A DNA stretch of 64,000 nt from Parietaria judaica (lineage: Eukaryota; Streptophyta; Magnoliopsida; Rosales; Urticaceae): the NCBI GenBank assembly GCA_954871525.1, contig OX940869.1, positions 11,803,001 through 11,867,000 of the forward strand, written 5' to 3'. The translations under genes were made by a program, and so were the position numbers. Positions within the stretch are counted from its first letter, which is position 1, and the number at the start of each line of letters is the position of its first letter. The notes under the pieces are model-generated. The model was not told where the DNA came from. It was given only the letters and a program-made list of their open reading frames with translations, and did not search any database. Shown here piece by piece: positions 16,075-27,498 of this stretch.

Positions 16075-16774
16075 TGTTGGAAATATTACAGTTAAATAAA
16101 ATTGAGATAACGTCGAGTCGGTCGAAATGTCGAACACTCGAGACGAACGCTCTATCCAATTACCGGGATTTGTTCCAACCTGCGAACGTTACGTAAAACG
16201 GTTATGACTTTTATGAATATTGAATTCAATTTATTACGTTTCGAATCAATTGCAATTTATAATAAACGTTTCGGAATTGATTATGATTCAATTATTTGTC
16301 TCTCCACGACGTCTATAAATTGACGGTGGACTCGACCATTTTCGACACACCGATTGCAAAACTAAGTTCTGAAAACTCTCTAAATACTATGAATTTGCTT
16401 CTCGATTTTTCGCTCCGCAAATTCAGTTTTCATGTTTTTCGATGTTTTATGTCGTGAGTCTTTCGGTAACGGAGTTCAAGAAGGTTCAGTTCGCCGGTGG
16501 ACTTCGAACTGATACGAAGTTCGCGGTCATCCCGTTATATCCTGGGAAGCTATCGCCTAACAAACCTCAAGCACGTAGAGGAGGCGAATCAAGCTTTAAG
16601 AAGAGCGTCCAACGCGTCTCGGGAATCGCAAACGGTTTTTTGTTTTATAGGATATCAAGAACCTATTTACAGATCAAAGCGACAAGCCGATGCTCGTCAA
16701 AATTCAAGAACGGAACGATATGTATCATCTAATCTATTTGCTACTATTTTTCTTTAATTTGTTTTTCATTATCA
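16075..16774 (+). repeat. 5' LTR of the Copia element
   Basis: Begins TGTTGGAAATATTAC and ends near TTATCA. It aligns along its length with 21984-22302 plus 25320-25701. The right border is less certain than the left, because the 3' copy is followed by a partial repeat of LTR sequence around 25700-25735. Two open frames here (96 and 86 codons) are part of the LTR and not a protein gene. Confidence 0.8.
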
Positions 16775-17801
16775 TCATCTATGAAAATATACCTAACAAT
16801 CTTAAAGCTTGATTTTTTTTTATTTTTGGATGATTTTGAGAAATGAAACAGTGTGCAGTTTGCGGTAGAAGATACAAAGAGAAGTTTTGTTGTTGATCCA
16901 TCGAACATCAAAGATGCAACAACGTGACGATGTGTTGTATTTTGCATTTGTATATTTTGATGGTTTACTAATATGATACTTGCATATTCGGAAAATGATG
17001 AGAAAATTTTCCAGCAGAAAATAGAGAAAGATCAAAGACAAATTAAATATGGAGACGAACAAAAGGCTAGTCTATGGTCATGGTTCTAATTGTTTCCTTA
17101 TTTTTTTCTTCCGCAGATTCTGTTCAAAGAAGGTTTGCATCGCAGCTAAGAGATCGAAGAAAGGATTACCAGAGTTGGCTTTCCTTCTCGTTTACGAGGC
17201 TTGGCGACCACGAGGTGGAGGTCACTGCCGCCGCAAAGGTTACCGGAATCCGAGTAGTCGTCGGACCAGAAAACTCCGTGTTGTTTAAAGTTCGTTGAAG
17301 GAGAAGAGATGGGTATGCTGGAATCAAAGAGTCAAATTCTACCGTTAGGAGGCCATTCCGTGCTCGGTGGCTTTACGTGGACTGTCGTGGTCGGTGTTTG
17401 TGCTGCTGGCGGCAGGTGTTCCGGTGGCTGAATTGTTCGTTGAGACGTTTTGCTTCACATATCAGCGTGCTTTGAGTTAATTGCAATTAATTTTATATTT
17501 AATAGCTTTAATTTTCTGACGATAGTTTTATTTTATTTTGTTGATGGTTAATGAGATGAAGAAACGGTGAAGAAGAATCGGTGGATACGACGAACCAACG
17601 CACAACACAGTAATCTGTGAGTAATTGCTATTTATTTCCATTTATTTCTTCGAGCATGCGTTGATATCTATGTAATATTGCATAAGTATATATGAATTAA
17701 ATCAATGGTGTTACGTGCACCATTATATCTATTTATTTAAAGATTTTATGAGGATCATATTTGTTAAGCTATTGATAATTAAAAGTAAGTATTGTGCATA
17801 T
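16775..17801 (+). other. Leader region of the Copia element
   Basis: No gene. Frames of up to 80 codons are unlike any Gag I recognise. The sequence lies between the 5' LTR and the nested hAT element and is probably retroelement leader or unrelated filler. I see no clear tRNA primer-binding site beside the LTR. Confidence 0.45.
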
Positions 17802-18605
17802 TAGGGGTGAAAATTTTGTCACCGTTTCCCGGTTTCGTCCCGGATCCGGTATCGGTTCCGGACCGGTTTAAGAAAAAAATAAGGAAATTGTGTTTAAAAC
17901 CGGGAACCGGTACTTCCCGGTTCCCGATTTTCGGAACCGTGAACCGGAACCGGGAACCAGAACCGTTTTTCCCGATTTTTGGTACCGGTTCCGGTTTATG
18001 TATTTTTATGTCGTTTTTTAAATATTTTTATGTCGTTTTGGTTTAATATGTCATTTTGTTTTTTTTAGAATTATATGTCGTTTTTTACCATTAAAAAAAT
18101 TAGGGTTTATGCCTCCTTCCTCATTCCTCTCTCTCGCTTGCGACTCTTTATCCCTACCTTCTCTCTGCTTTTGGCTTTTCCTCGTCCAGGTTTGATTTCC
18201 TTCTGCGAAATATCTTTTATGGTTTATTCTATGTCAATTGCACACCTTCGAAAGGCTTGATTTCCTCGCTTTCTTCTTTGATTTTGGTTTCTTTTCCTTC
18301 TCTCAAGTTTTTATTTTTTTCTTCGAATGATTCCAGCCCTCCTATGTGATTTCGGCGATGCTTTCCTCCCGACTCTAGAGAAGTCGAACGCTTTACTCCC
18401 GGTTTTAGTCACGTATTATATCACGAATTTTTTCACGATTCTCTCACGAATTTTTCCCGGTCCGGTTCCGGTTCCGGTTTTCAAAAAAAAAAGGGAAATA
18501 TACAATTGGAACTGGGAACCGGTACCAAGAAAAAAAATCCCGAATTTTCAAGATAGGTACCAAAAAATAAAAATATACCGGTTCCCGGTTCCGCTTTCAC
18601 CCCTA
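17802..18605. mobile_element. Non-autonomous hAT element, 804 bp
   Basis: Left end TAGGGGTGAAA, right end its exact complement TTTCACCCCTA, flanked by a perfect 8-bp duplication GTGCATAT (17794-17801 and 18606-18613). Subterminal CCGGTTCCGG-type words crowd both ends. The interior has a pyrimidine-rich leader-like stretch similar in style to the copy at 14245. Best preserved of the three related elements. Confidence 0.92.
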
Positions 18606-18613
18606 GTGCATAT

Positions 18614-18645
18614 AGTCATTAGCCAGTCTTCCATCGGAAAAGGAA

Positions 18646-18678
<33 letters not shown>

Positions 18679-19639
18679 TTCAATATTAGTCCTCATTTAT
18701 GTATATCTGGTCATACGTGGAATTAATTCCTTCCATGAGTACATGTTATATTGATTGTGTTGTATTCATATATAAATATGCAGAGATATTTGATGATATT
18801 GTATGACTTCGTAATAAGATAAATGCAGTGTGCATAAGTTTTGGAAATACAACAAATATAAAAAGAATTATTTTATGGAAAAATAATTACATTTGGTACA
18901 CTTGATTGAGGTACTAAAACGGGAAACGATGTATTGAAATTGCATTCTATTTTGACAATTTTAGGAGAATTGCTTGAAGATTTTCTTTGGAAAATGTTAA
19001 TTATCTCTTGAGAGGAAATTTGTGATATTCAAAATAATTGGAAAACATGTATGTTGATATTTTGTGACAAATTATATTTGTCAAAGTACACTTGATTATT
19101 TATCGAGATACTTGTACGTTTAATTGAAATTGCGGTTTCAATTTTAAGATGTGTTTTGACCCGTCAACAAAGTTAGAAGTGCTTAAATGACGTACATGCA
19201 TGTGCATAACGTGACGACAATATCAAACTCTATTTAACGCGATATAAAAGAGAGAAGTTCAATAGTTTGGGGAAAATAGGAACATGAATTCCTATTAATA
19301 CCTGAAAATGTGGGGGCGTTTAACAAGAATAATTGTTCCGCATTAAATTGATGTATATGGGTCTAAGGACTATAGATTGCATCTATATAAAGTATGTTCC
19401 AATTGAATTGAATTGATTGGATTAGATATTGTATTGGTTCAAGAACAATCAGATGCGGAAAGCCTCCAAATAAACATAAGAGATTCACACTGGAATCTTT
19501 GTATTGTCTTACACAAATACGGCAATAAGGCCGAAGGGCAAAGAAACTATTTGGAAGATATTTAAGATGGTGAAAAATCGCGTCTGTAATTTGCATCGAC
19601 TATAAAATTTAGTATGCAAATAAAAGAGCATTAAACCAT
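18614..19639 (+). other. Decayed Copia interior
   Basis: AT-rich sequence with a (TA)n run at about 18646-18672 and no readable domain. It lies upstream of the RNase H remnant and probably derives from the same element, but no homology is clear by eye. Confidence 0.4.
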
Positions 19640-19775
19640 GTTCATAATGGTAAGTCTAGACATATATGTCGTAGACACAATGTCGTTAGACAACTACTCT
19701 CAAAGAAAGTTATCATAATTGGTTATGTGAATCAAATGATAATGTTATGGATCCACTACCTAAAAGGGTATAAGT
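19640..19775 (+). pseudogene. Remnant of Copia RNase H C-terminus
   Basis: One frame gives KSRHICRRHNVVRQLLSKK. After a one-base slip the next frame gives SNDNVMDPLPKR, matching the usual order at the end of Ty1-copia Pol (a KSRHI-like helix, then SKDNxxDPLTK). Stops and the frameshift make it dead. It marks the pol end of the element whose LTRs lie at 16075 and 21984. Confidence 0.65.
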
Positions 19776-19973
19776 GAGAGTTGGTTGTGCAATCATCAAA
19801 GAGAATATGACTTAAGCCCATTGAAAAATTAAGTTTTACAGTGAAAACTCAACCTAGCTGACTGAAGATCCCAAGAACTAGGTTCAATAAGACAACCTAG
19901 CTGTAAGACTATCGGATCACTGTGAGGGTTACACCTTTTGTTCGTTCCTAAGATGAAAAATAGTGATATGTAC

Positions 19974-21546
19974 TGTTGATGCCGTTTTTTGGATCAAACA
20001 CTATTGAGGCCCAATTGTTGGTGTTGGACCGGGCCCAATGTCGTTTTGTTGACTTTTGGTAGGCTTATGTTGACTGGTGTTGGGCTTTGTTGGCCCTATT
20101 GCGGGGATGACAGATTTTGTTGTCTGAGATTGCCCAGTCAGGCTGACGTGGGCACAGAGGTAGAAATCGTTGTCTTGAAAATGGCCGATTCCATCTCCTC
20201 CGTGATGTGGACTCTGAGGGGAATTCCTAGCGCCCAAGGTCAGAACATATCGTTCGCCGTTCGAGGTCCAGCGATCCGGGGTTACGCACCTCCTGATTCC
20301 ACGGGGCCTGGATTGGACAAGGCCCGGGTCACAGGTTCGGGTTCCTCGCAGATCAGGTTCCCACGAAAAGGAGAGTGTGTTTGACCAGGCAGCGGACCCT
20401 GGGAGATTTGCCCCTCGGCCTGTAAATCTTAGTCAGGGTCCGCTGAACTGTCCGCAGAGTCGCTGTATCTGTGAAAGATATGAACTAAGAGACAGAACGG
20501 GTCCCGCACAGAGCTAGAATTTGGACAGGCGGGGTCGTCAATCGTCCCAGAATATCCTCCAGGGATTCTCCTCTGAGTGATTCCTTGGTGGTAGGGATCT
20601 TAGAGAAATTGCCTCAGGTTTTCCCCTGCGACCTGAATCGTGGGTCCAGACCCGTGTCCCTGGGATATCTGTACTGCCGCGTAATGGAAAGTGAGATAGA
20701 CCGAGCACAACGAGGAACAGAACCTATCAGGAGGGTCGTAAACCGTGTAGGAATTTCCCCAGGGCTTCCGCTATCTTCCTCTTTTCTGACCTGAGAAAAG
20801 AATACCCGAGGTCAAGTGAAACAGGGGGGGTTACCCCCTGATTCACCTCCGACGCCCAACATTACTCTAATATTTTAGGGGGAGGCGAGTATAGAGAGGG
20901 TAGAAAGAAGCTCGAGAGGTTTCGAGACGGTTTTCAGTTGTGTTTTAAAGTGAAATGAGGTCGCTATTTATAGGAAAGGCCGAGGACTAAAATGCGAATA
21001 TTTATTACTCCGGGAGGCCTCTGGAGAAAATAAATATAGCTTTCTGGGTCCTTACATCCGTATCTATCCAATGGGACCAAAATCAGCTTATTTGGAGCTA
21101 CCACGCGCCCACACGCACCCAAAACGTGGGCTACTTGCAAGGAAGTGCAAAACACCTCTTTTTTCCTTGGCTGACACGTGTCCAGGGGCACAAATGGGGC
21201 TGCAAGTTGGCGCTGAGTTGGCAGGGAGCAAGTGGGGGCGAGTGTCAAGGGCAAGGTGGTCTTTTTCCTGCCACGTGGCAGCATTTGGTGGGCTGTTGCG
21301 CATGCGGGGCCCACCAAAGTGCTTCCGAAGTGTTTTTTCGCCCCGAGCTCGTCCCGCGTCTGTTTTTTACAAATTTTATGTCGTTTTTTGGGTTTTTCAT
21401 ATTTTTAGGAACACCTGGACAATTTGTTTTGCGAAAAAGAGCCTCCAGAAGGCATTTTGGTGTTAAGAATGATTTAATTAATAAAGAAATGTATTAATTA
21501 AATTATTTTTCTTTATTAATATATTTTACAAAAATACCCCCCAACA
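19974..21546 (-). mobile_element. Solo LTR, 1573 bp
   Basis: Begins TGTTGATGCCG and ends CCCCCCAACA, with a perfect 5-bp target duplication TGTAC at 19969-19973 and 21547-21551. No internal domain is present, so unequal recombination between LTRs is the likely origin. On the minus strand CCTATAAATAGCG (about 20963-20975) looks like the promoter TATA box, which sets the orientation. The length suggests a gypsy-type LTR, but that is a guess. Open frames of up to 131 codons inside are antisense or chance. Confidence 0.88.
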
Positions 21547-21551
21547 TGTAC

Positions 21552-21983
21552 GGTTAAGGATAAGCTAGAATCTTTTAATGATTCTTACACGTCGGTAAAT
21601 GATAATCGAGCGGAGCATACAGTTTGCTTTTAGTAAGATCACCTATGTTAGAGTGAAGTGGGGTCGCTTCAACGGAATTGTAAAGAGTGCAAGTTCTGTA
21701 AACTCTCGCAGAACCAGATGGTGTTCATGACCTTGAACGAACACAATAATGAGAACTGAATCTGTCTAAGGAGAATTCTTTGTGAGGTATATTCTCACCA
21801 AAAAAACGGTCGAACAGTTCAAAGACATCGCATCTACTAATCACCAATAACGAAATATATTTTTACAAGGGAATGTTCAAAGGGTTACACCTACCTATCC
21901 TATGCAGGATTTGACTGTCCAACTTTGTAACCCGAGTCAGGTGTTGTCAAGAGTGATCTGTTAATTTTATTTATGCGGGGGAT
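21552..21983 (+). other. Copia 3' untranslated region and polypurine tract
   Basis: Sequence between the solo-LTR insertion and the 3' LTR of the old Copia element. It ends in GCGGGGGA immediately before TGTTAGAAATATTG at 21984, the expected place and composition for a plus-strand primer. No frame of interest. Confidence 0.65.
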
Positions 21984-22302
21984 TGTTAGAAATATTGCAG
22001 TTAAATAAAATTGAGATAACATCGAGTCGGTCGAAATATCGAACACTCGAGACGAACGCTCTAGCTAATTACCAGGATTTGTTCCGACCATCGAACGTTA
22101 CGTAAAACGGTTATGACCTTTATGAATATTGAATTCAATTTATTACGTTTCGGATTAATTGCAATTTATAATAAACATTTCGGAATTGATTATGATTCAA
22201 TTCTTTGTCTCTCCACGACGTCTATAAATTGACAGTGAACTCAACCATTTTGAGACACACCGATTGCAAAACAAGTTCCGAAAACTCTCTAGATACTATG
22301 AA
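21984..22302 (+). repeat. 3' LTR of the Copia element, left part
   Basis: Aligns with the first part of the 5' LTR (TGTTAGAAATATTGCAG). It is interrupted at 22303 by a Mutator-like element; the last nine bases, TACTATGAA, are the duplicated target. Confidence 0.85.
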
Positions 22303-25300
22303 GGGATTTTTACTGTTTCATACCCTCAACTTTCAATTTTAACTAAAATATACCCTCAAATTTGTAAAACAACTAAAGTATACCCTCAATGTATGAATTG
22401 ACAATTTTACCCTTTATTTTATTTTTTATTAATTAAAATGAAATAAAAACCCTAAAATATTCATCTGTGTCGTTTGAAATCGTTGGTTTTTGTTTAAGCT
22501 CGCGCGTCGGCTCCATCTCTGCCGCGTCACCTCCGCCGCGTCGCCTCCGTCTCCGCCGTGTCGCCTCTGTCTTTGGTACGTCACCTCGTTACGCCGTCTC
22601 TTCGCCTCTCTGCTCCGCCGCAAGTTTCGTCGCTCGAGTCTGTGTCCTCTTTCCGTGTCATTTCTCTGTGTCGTCTCTCACCTCTCTGCAAACGTTAAAT
22701 TCTCGCTACCGTCTTCGAGACGAACCAGGTTCGTACTCATAGTTCTTGATAAAAAAAAAAATTATTAAAACTAGCAAGTTTTAATACTAACGGTAATTTT
22801 TTTTTCAAGCAATAATGACAAGGATGAATAGGTTTAATGGCCAATACTCGATGCTTGGAGAAAGTAATGATTCTTCTTCTTATGAAGATTATTTATATGA
22901 AGAGGATGATTGTTCAGATGACAGGGTTTGCTCATTTTTCACGAAATCGGATAATGATGGCGAAGTTGAACGAGATTATGACTCGGATATTGAAAATGAA
23001 GGAAATTCTTCAATGCGGAAATTGAGTAATAGGAATGAGAGCGAAGAAGTTAAAGATTTACTGGATAACCCTCCACTATTGATGCCAGGTACTCAAAAAC
23101 TTCAACTTAAATTACACCAACAGTTTTCAAATCATAAAGCATTCAATTCTCATGTTAAGGATTTCTCTGTTCAAGAAGGTTTCAAGCTATTGAGGGTGAA
23201 AATGTGTAAAGATAGAGTCACTTATAAATGTGCAATAGCTGAGTGCAGTTGGAGAGTTCATGGGTCTCCATCTCCCTGTGGGAAAGTCTTCATGGTGAAG
23301 ACAATCAAGGAATCACACAACTGCCAAAGATGTTACAACGAAGTGCAGGTGTCTTATCGTTGGATAGCTGAAAAAGCTTAATGATGAGTTACGATTGACA
23401 CCTAATATGAGTTTGAAGACAATGAGGTTCAGATTAAAAGAAAAGTGGAAGTTGAAGACTGTTGAGTCACACAAGTTATACAAAGCACGTTCTCTAGCAA
23501 CTGGTGGTAAAAGAGGAGAACATGATAGGCAATACTCATTATTGCTAATCTATGCAAAGGTAATTTTTTAAACCAATCCCGGGAGCATTGTTGATTTTTT
23601 TTTTGTGAAAGAAAAGACTTGGAAGATGAAATTTTGTGGAATCTGTCCATACTCAGTTTCCAAGTGCTCATCACAGGACTTGTGCAATGCATTTGCTGAA
23701 AAACTTAGAGCTGGTAGTGAAGAACCAGAAAATTGAACCTTACTTTTGGGCATGTGCTAAAGCTTGCACATTGGTTGATTTTGAGACAGCAATGCTTGCA
23801 TTGAAAGAGTTTGACAGAGGCGTGGAAATGGCTAGACGAGAAGAATTCTAAGAATTGGAGTCTTTATGCGATGGACGCTGAGCTAAAGTGTGAGTAAGTT
23901 ACTTCAAATTTTGTTGAGAGTTGGAACTCGGCTATTGGTGAATATCGTTTTCTGCCTCCATTAACTATGTTGGAAAGCATAAGGAACAAGATTGTCAACT
24001 TAAATCCAGGGAGGAAAAAAGTGGCTGAAACTAGAGATGATCCTTTACCACCTAAAGTGAGGTCTAGGATGAATAAGAGACTTGCTAAGGCTAAACATGC
24101 AGACATAATTCAGATTTCCAGTTGTGGCTTTGAAGTTCACAAGGGGTATACAAAATTTGTTGTTGACTTAAGTCAGTATTCTTGCTCGTGTGGCAAATGA
24201 CGCTTAACGGGATTATTGTGTGTGCATGCATGTGCAGCTATAAGCTACATGCGCATGCCAATCGAAGAATTTATTAGTTGCTATTTTACAATTCGTAAGT
24301 GGAAGGAAACTTTTTTGTGCGACTTTCATCCTATAACATCTGATGAGTATTGGGTCAAAATGGACGATGACTTAATTTAACCTCCTATTTGCGTAACTCG
24401 AGACGGTAGGCCTAAAAAGCACAGAAAGCGAAGCATGGGGAAGCGCGGCCAAAAACTGTACGAGCCTCGGGGCACAATTTGAGATCATGTCCTCACGCGG
24501 GAGCTGTACAAAAAAAAGGACGACAAAAAATAGAGGAAGGCCTCAATCTGAGGTAAAACTTAATTGAGTTAATTTTTTTTCATATATAATTGTTAATAAC
24601 TATTTAATTTTCTCTAACAAGTTTTATTATAACGGCTTTTGTATTGTATTTAGCGAGTTCAACAAGTTAGCTCTACGCAACCTTTACCCAGCCAACCAAA
24701 TGATGTTGATTCTCGGAGTTCAACTCAACCATTCCTTCCTCGTTCAAGTGGCATGCCAAAGCTTCAAACAAAGAGAAAGAAGTCAAACCACAATATTGAG
24801 AGCACATGAAGAATTTATGTAGTGATTAGATATGGTTATTTTCCCCTTTGAAGTCATGATATTTGTCACTTTGCTGTAATTTTGGCTAAAGACATGACTC
24901 TTTGTTGTTCTTGCTTCAAATAACTTGTTTATGTTGGTCTTTAATTTTTAAGCTTCAAATAACTTGTTTATGTTGGCCTTCAATTTTTAATGAACCTTAA
25001 GCAGATATTTGATGATATATTTAATTGTTTGAAAAAAATTAATTGGTAATTATGAAAGTGGGTGTGTTTTGGCCTTTTTTTAATAGAGAGTATTTTGTAT
25101 AAAAAAAAATATAAACTATAGGGTATATAAAAAGCAAATTTCTAAAATTGTGAATAAGGGGTAGTTATGGGTTTTTTAAAATTAATTTTAGTAGAGGGTA
25201 TACAAAAGAAACTAAAATAGACTTTGAGGGTATACTTTAGTTGTTTTTGAAACTTGAGGGTATATTTTTGTTAAAACTCAAAGTTGAGGGTATAAAAAAG

Positions 25301-25310
25301 CAAATTTCCC
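22303..25310 (+). mobile_element. Mutator-like element with decayed MuDR transposase, 3.0 kb
   Basis: A perfect 9-bp target duplication TACTATGAA (22294-22302 and 25311-25319) flanks inverted repeats of over 90 bp starting GGGATTTTTACTG and, on the right complement, GGGAAATTTGCT. Within each repeat TACCCTCAA recurs three times exactly 30 bases apart (22321, 22351, 22381 on the left). It sits inside a Copia LTR, so it is younger than that insertion. It is the only element of its end type here that still carries transposase sequence. Confidence 0.92.
22815..24480 (+). pseudogene. MuDR/MURA-type transposase pseudogene lacking most of the DDE core
   Basis: The N-terminal block (22815-23381, 188 codons) has an acidic head and then the MuDR DNA-binding region (KAFNSHVKDFSVQEGFKLLRV, then CAIAECSWRVHGS and FMVKTIKESHNC). 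A one-base slip follows and the frame goes on to about 23570. The central catalytic core is largely missing. The reading resumes near 23636 with HRTCAMHLLKN, then 23967-24200 leads into a SWIM-type zinc finger (YSCSCGK, then LLCVHACAA) that has a stop inside it. Multiple breaks make this copy inactive. Confidence 0.82.
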
Positions 25311-25701
25311 TACTATGAATTTGCTTCTATATTTTTCGCTCCGCAAATTCAGTTTTCATGTGTCCCGATGTTTTATATCGTGAGTCTTTCGGTAACGGAC
25401 TTCAAGAAGGTTCAGTTCACCGGTGGACTTCGAACTGCTACGAAGTTCGCGGTCATTCCGTTATATCCAGGGAAGCTATCGCCTAATGAACCTCAAGCAC
25501 GTAGATGAGGTGAATCAAGTTTTAAGGAGAGCGTCCAACACGTCTCGGGAAACGCAAACGGTTTTCTATTTTACAGGATATCAAGAACCTATTTACGGAT
25601 CAAATCGACGAGCCGATGCTCGTCAAAGTTCAAGAACGCAACGATATGTATCATCTAATCTATTTGCTACTGTTTTTTCTTTAATTTGTTTTTCACTATC
25701 A
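25311..25701 (+). repeat. 3' LTR of the Copia element, right part
   Basis: Continues the LTR after the MULE; the first nine bases are the repeated target TACTATGAA. It runs in register with about 16392-16774 of the 5' LTR. The right edge is uncertain because a short partial repeat of LTR sequence follows. Confidence 0.8.
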
Positions 25702-26345
25702 AAATTCAAGAGCACAACAATATGTATCAAAATATAGACACCTCAAACAAAAACATCAAAATAAGAAGTTTATAATAATATTAAAAAGACAACATACAGA
25801 CATCTCAAACAAAAACATCCAAACTAAAATCTATTATGGAATCCAACAACAAATTGTGTGCGTAGAACTTCGCCAGAGTGCCACTCACCAAGATCAACGC
25901 TTTTCTACGATTACGATGTATGAAAACCTTCTAAACGAGAGTCGTGGTAAATTATGAAAAACCTATCAGTGGTTTCCCTATCAGTTTGACAAATTTGTAA
26001 AACATACTCTGCCTCGTTATTTATAACCATCCCTCCTCTGTGTATGACGAGAGATTGGACTTGCTTTTTACTGTTACTGCGATCGAAGCCGATGAAAAAG
26101 AATTTGATCTTGCGAAAGAGCTTAGGGGCCTAATAACATGTCATTAATAGTCTACGAGCAGTCTAATAGTGTACGCTGTAATTGGCTAAAACTTACATTG
26201 TTGAGAGCGTTTATAGTCGGCCCAATCTTGGACGATTTACCGTGTCATACTGGTCGCGGGTGATCTCAAAAGGCGTTTCATCTACAATTGATTGTTGTTG
26301 AATGCATGCTCTTATCCTTGCGGATATAAAATTGTATTGAGGTTA

Positions 26346-26390
<45 letters not shown>
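26346..26390 (+). repeat. (AAT)n microsatellite
   Basis: About 15 near-perfect trinucleotide units, with one interruption just after (AGTAATAAAG). Confidence 0.92.
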
Positions 26391-26391
<1 letters not shown>

Positions 26392-26619
26392 GTAATAAAG
26401 GGGTCATAGATTTACGTACAGTCGATGTTGACAATCCATATTCCTATCAGGATTGACAAGAGGAATCTATGATTCCATCTGCAAAATCTGTGACCGTATG
26501 TCCCTTCAATATGATGGGTCACAGCCTCATTATCGTCCCACGAGGTGGAGCATTCATACCCTTTAGACTCCGCAAAGTTGAGCAAGAGACCCTAAAAAAC
26601 GAACAACTGAAGTATAAGC

Positions 26620-27180
26620 ATATTGTTCGTCGAAGGGTGTAAAGATGATCAAGACCATATTAATCAATCACATAAGCTCCTTCTTCGTCTACACGCAATT
26701 TGCTTACCAATTTTTTGTTCTAGACATTTGTTATATATATTATTCTAGGCATTGTGATTAACAATATTGTTTGATTAATTTAATTAGTAAGGAAAACAAA
26801 TAAAATTATTGACTTGAAATTATAAACCGCTATATGTAAAGTATTAGCGGTTACCAGCAATCACTAGCGGTAATTTAACAAGAACATAGCGGGAATATGA
26901 GTTATATCTTGATTTAATACGTCACTCGTTTGTTTTCTTATTTTTTAGGGTTTTGGATCGAACATAAACTCGTTTTATCAAATGTATTACATATTGTTCG
27001 CCGAAGGGTGTAAAGATGATCAAGACCATATGAATCAAACCCATAAGCTCCTACTTCGTCTACACGCATTGTGCTTAACAATAATGTTTGATTAATTTAA
27101 TTAGTAAGGAAAACAAATAAAATTATTGACTTGAAATTAAAAACCACTATATGTATAGTTTAGCGGTAATTTTACTAGTA
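26620..27180 (+). repeat. Direct duplication of about 150-370 bp
   Basis: The phrase CGAAGGGTGTAAAGATGATC occurs near 26630 and near 27001. About 90 bases further, a segment with TTAATTTAATTAGTAAGG and TTATTGACTTGAAATT also occurs twice, near 26775 and 27085. The copies differ by several substitutions and a length change between blocks, so the duplication is old. Confidence 0.75.
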
Positions 27181-27498
27181 CATAGCAGGACTACGAGTTG
27201 CACACACTGAAAGCTAATCCCCTAGTTAAATACACACGCCCGCTATAGGTTCCATGAAATCGCAAGAAATTATAAAACAGCTGTACTTTGAAATAATATA
27301 GTCACCAGCCGATTCAGGTTCCATAAAATTACAAAACAACTATATTTTGAAATAATATAGTCATACATACGACATAACTAATACCAGACTACTAATATGC
27401 ATTAAATCATAAAACCGCTATACATATTCAAAACACAAATTCAGACTGCTATACATAACACGTTAAATATTCAAATTATACCAGACCGCTATACATAT

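Larger units (their letters stand above)
16075..25701 (+). mobile_element. Old Ty1-copia element with nested insertions
   Basis: Two long terminal repeats with the same sequence order bracket this region: 16075-16774 and 21984-25701, the latter split by a MULE. Inside are a leader, a hAT element (17802-18605), a short RNase H remnant (about 19640-19775), a solo LTR (19974-21546) and a 3' untranslated region ending in a purine tract. Gag, protease, integrase and most of reverse transcriptase are missing. I find no matching target duplication (GGAGG on the left, AAATT on the right), so the ends may have been rearranged. Confidence 0.78.
25702..27480. other. Non-coding left part of the second MULE
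   Basis: No recognised gene. On the minus strand about 26105-25910 gives an open stretch including FFFIGFDRSNSKKQV and INNEAEYVLQICQ, and about 26610-26420 another including CSTSWDDNEAVTHH. I know no family for either. They may be 3' exons of the F-box-like gene or chance. Confidence 0.4.

Noticed and set aside
19989..21497. Several plus- and minus-strand frames of 70-131 codons
   Set aside because: All lie inside a solo LTR with a perfect 5-bp target duplication. LTRs do not normally encode protein, and no domain is visible.
26346..26390. Regular repeat considered as a CRISPR-like or other array
   Set aside because: It is a plain (AAT)n microsatellite. No repeat-spacer structure exists anywhere in the window, which is eukaryotic.
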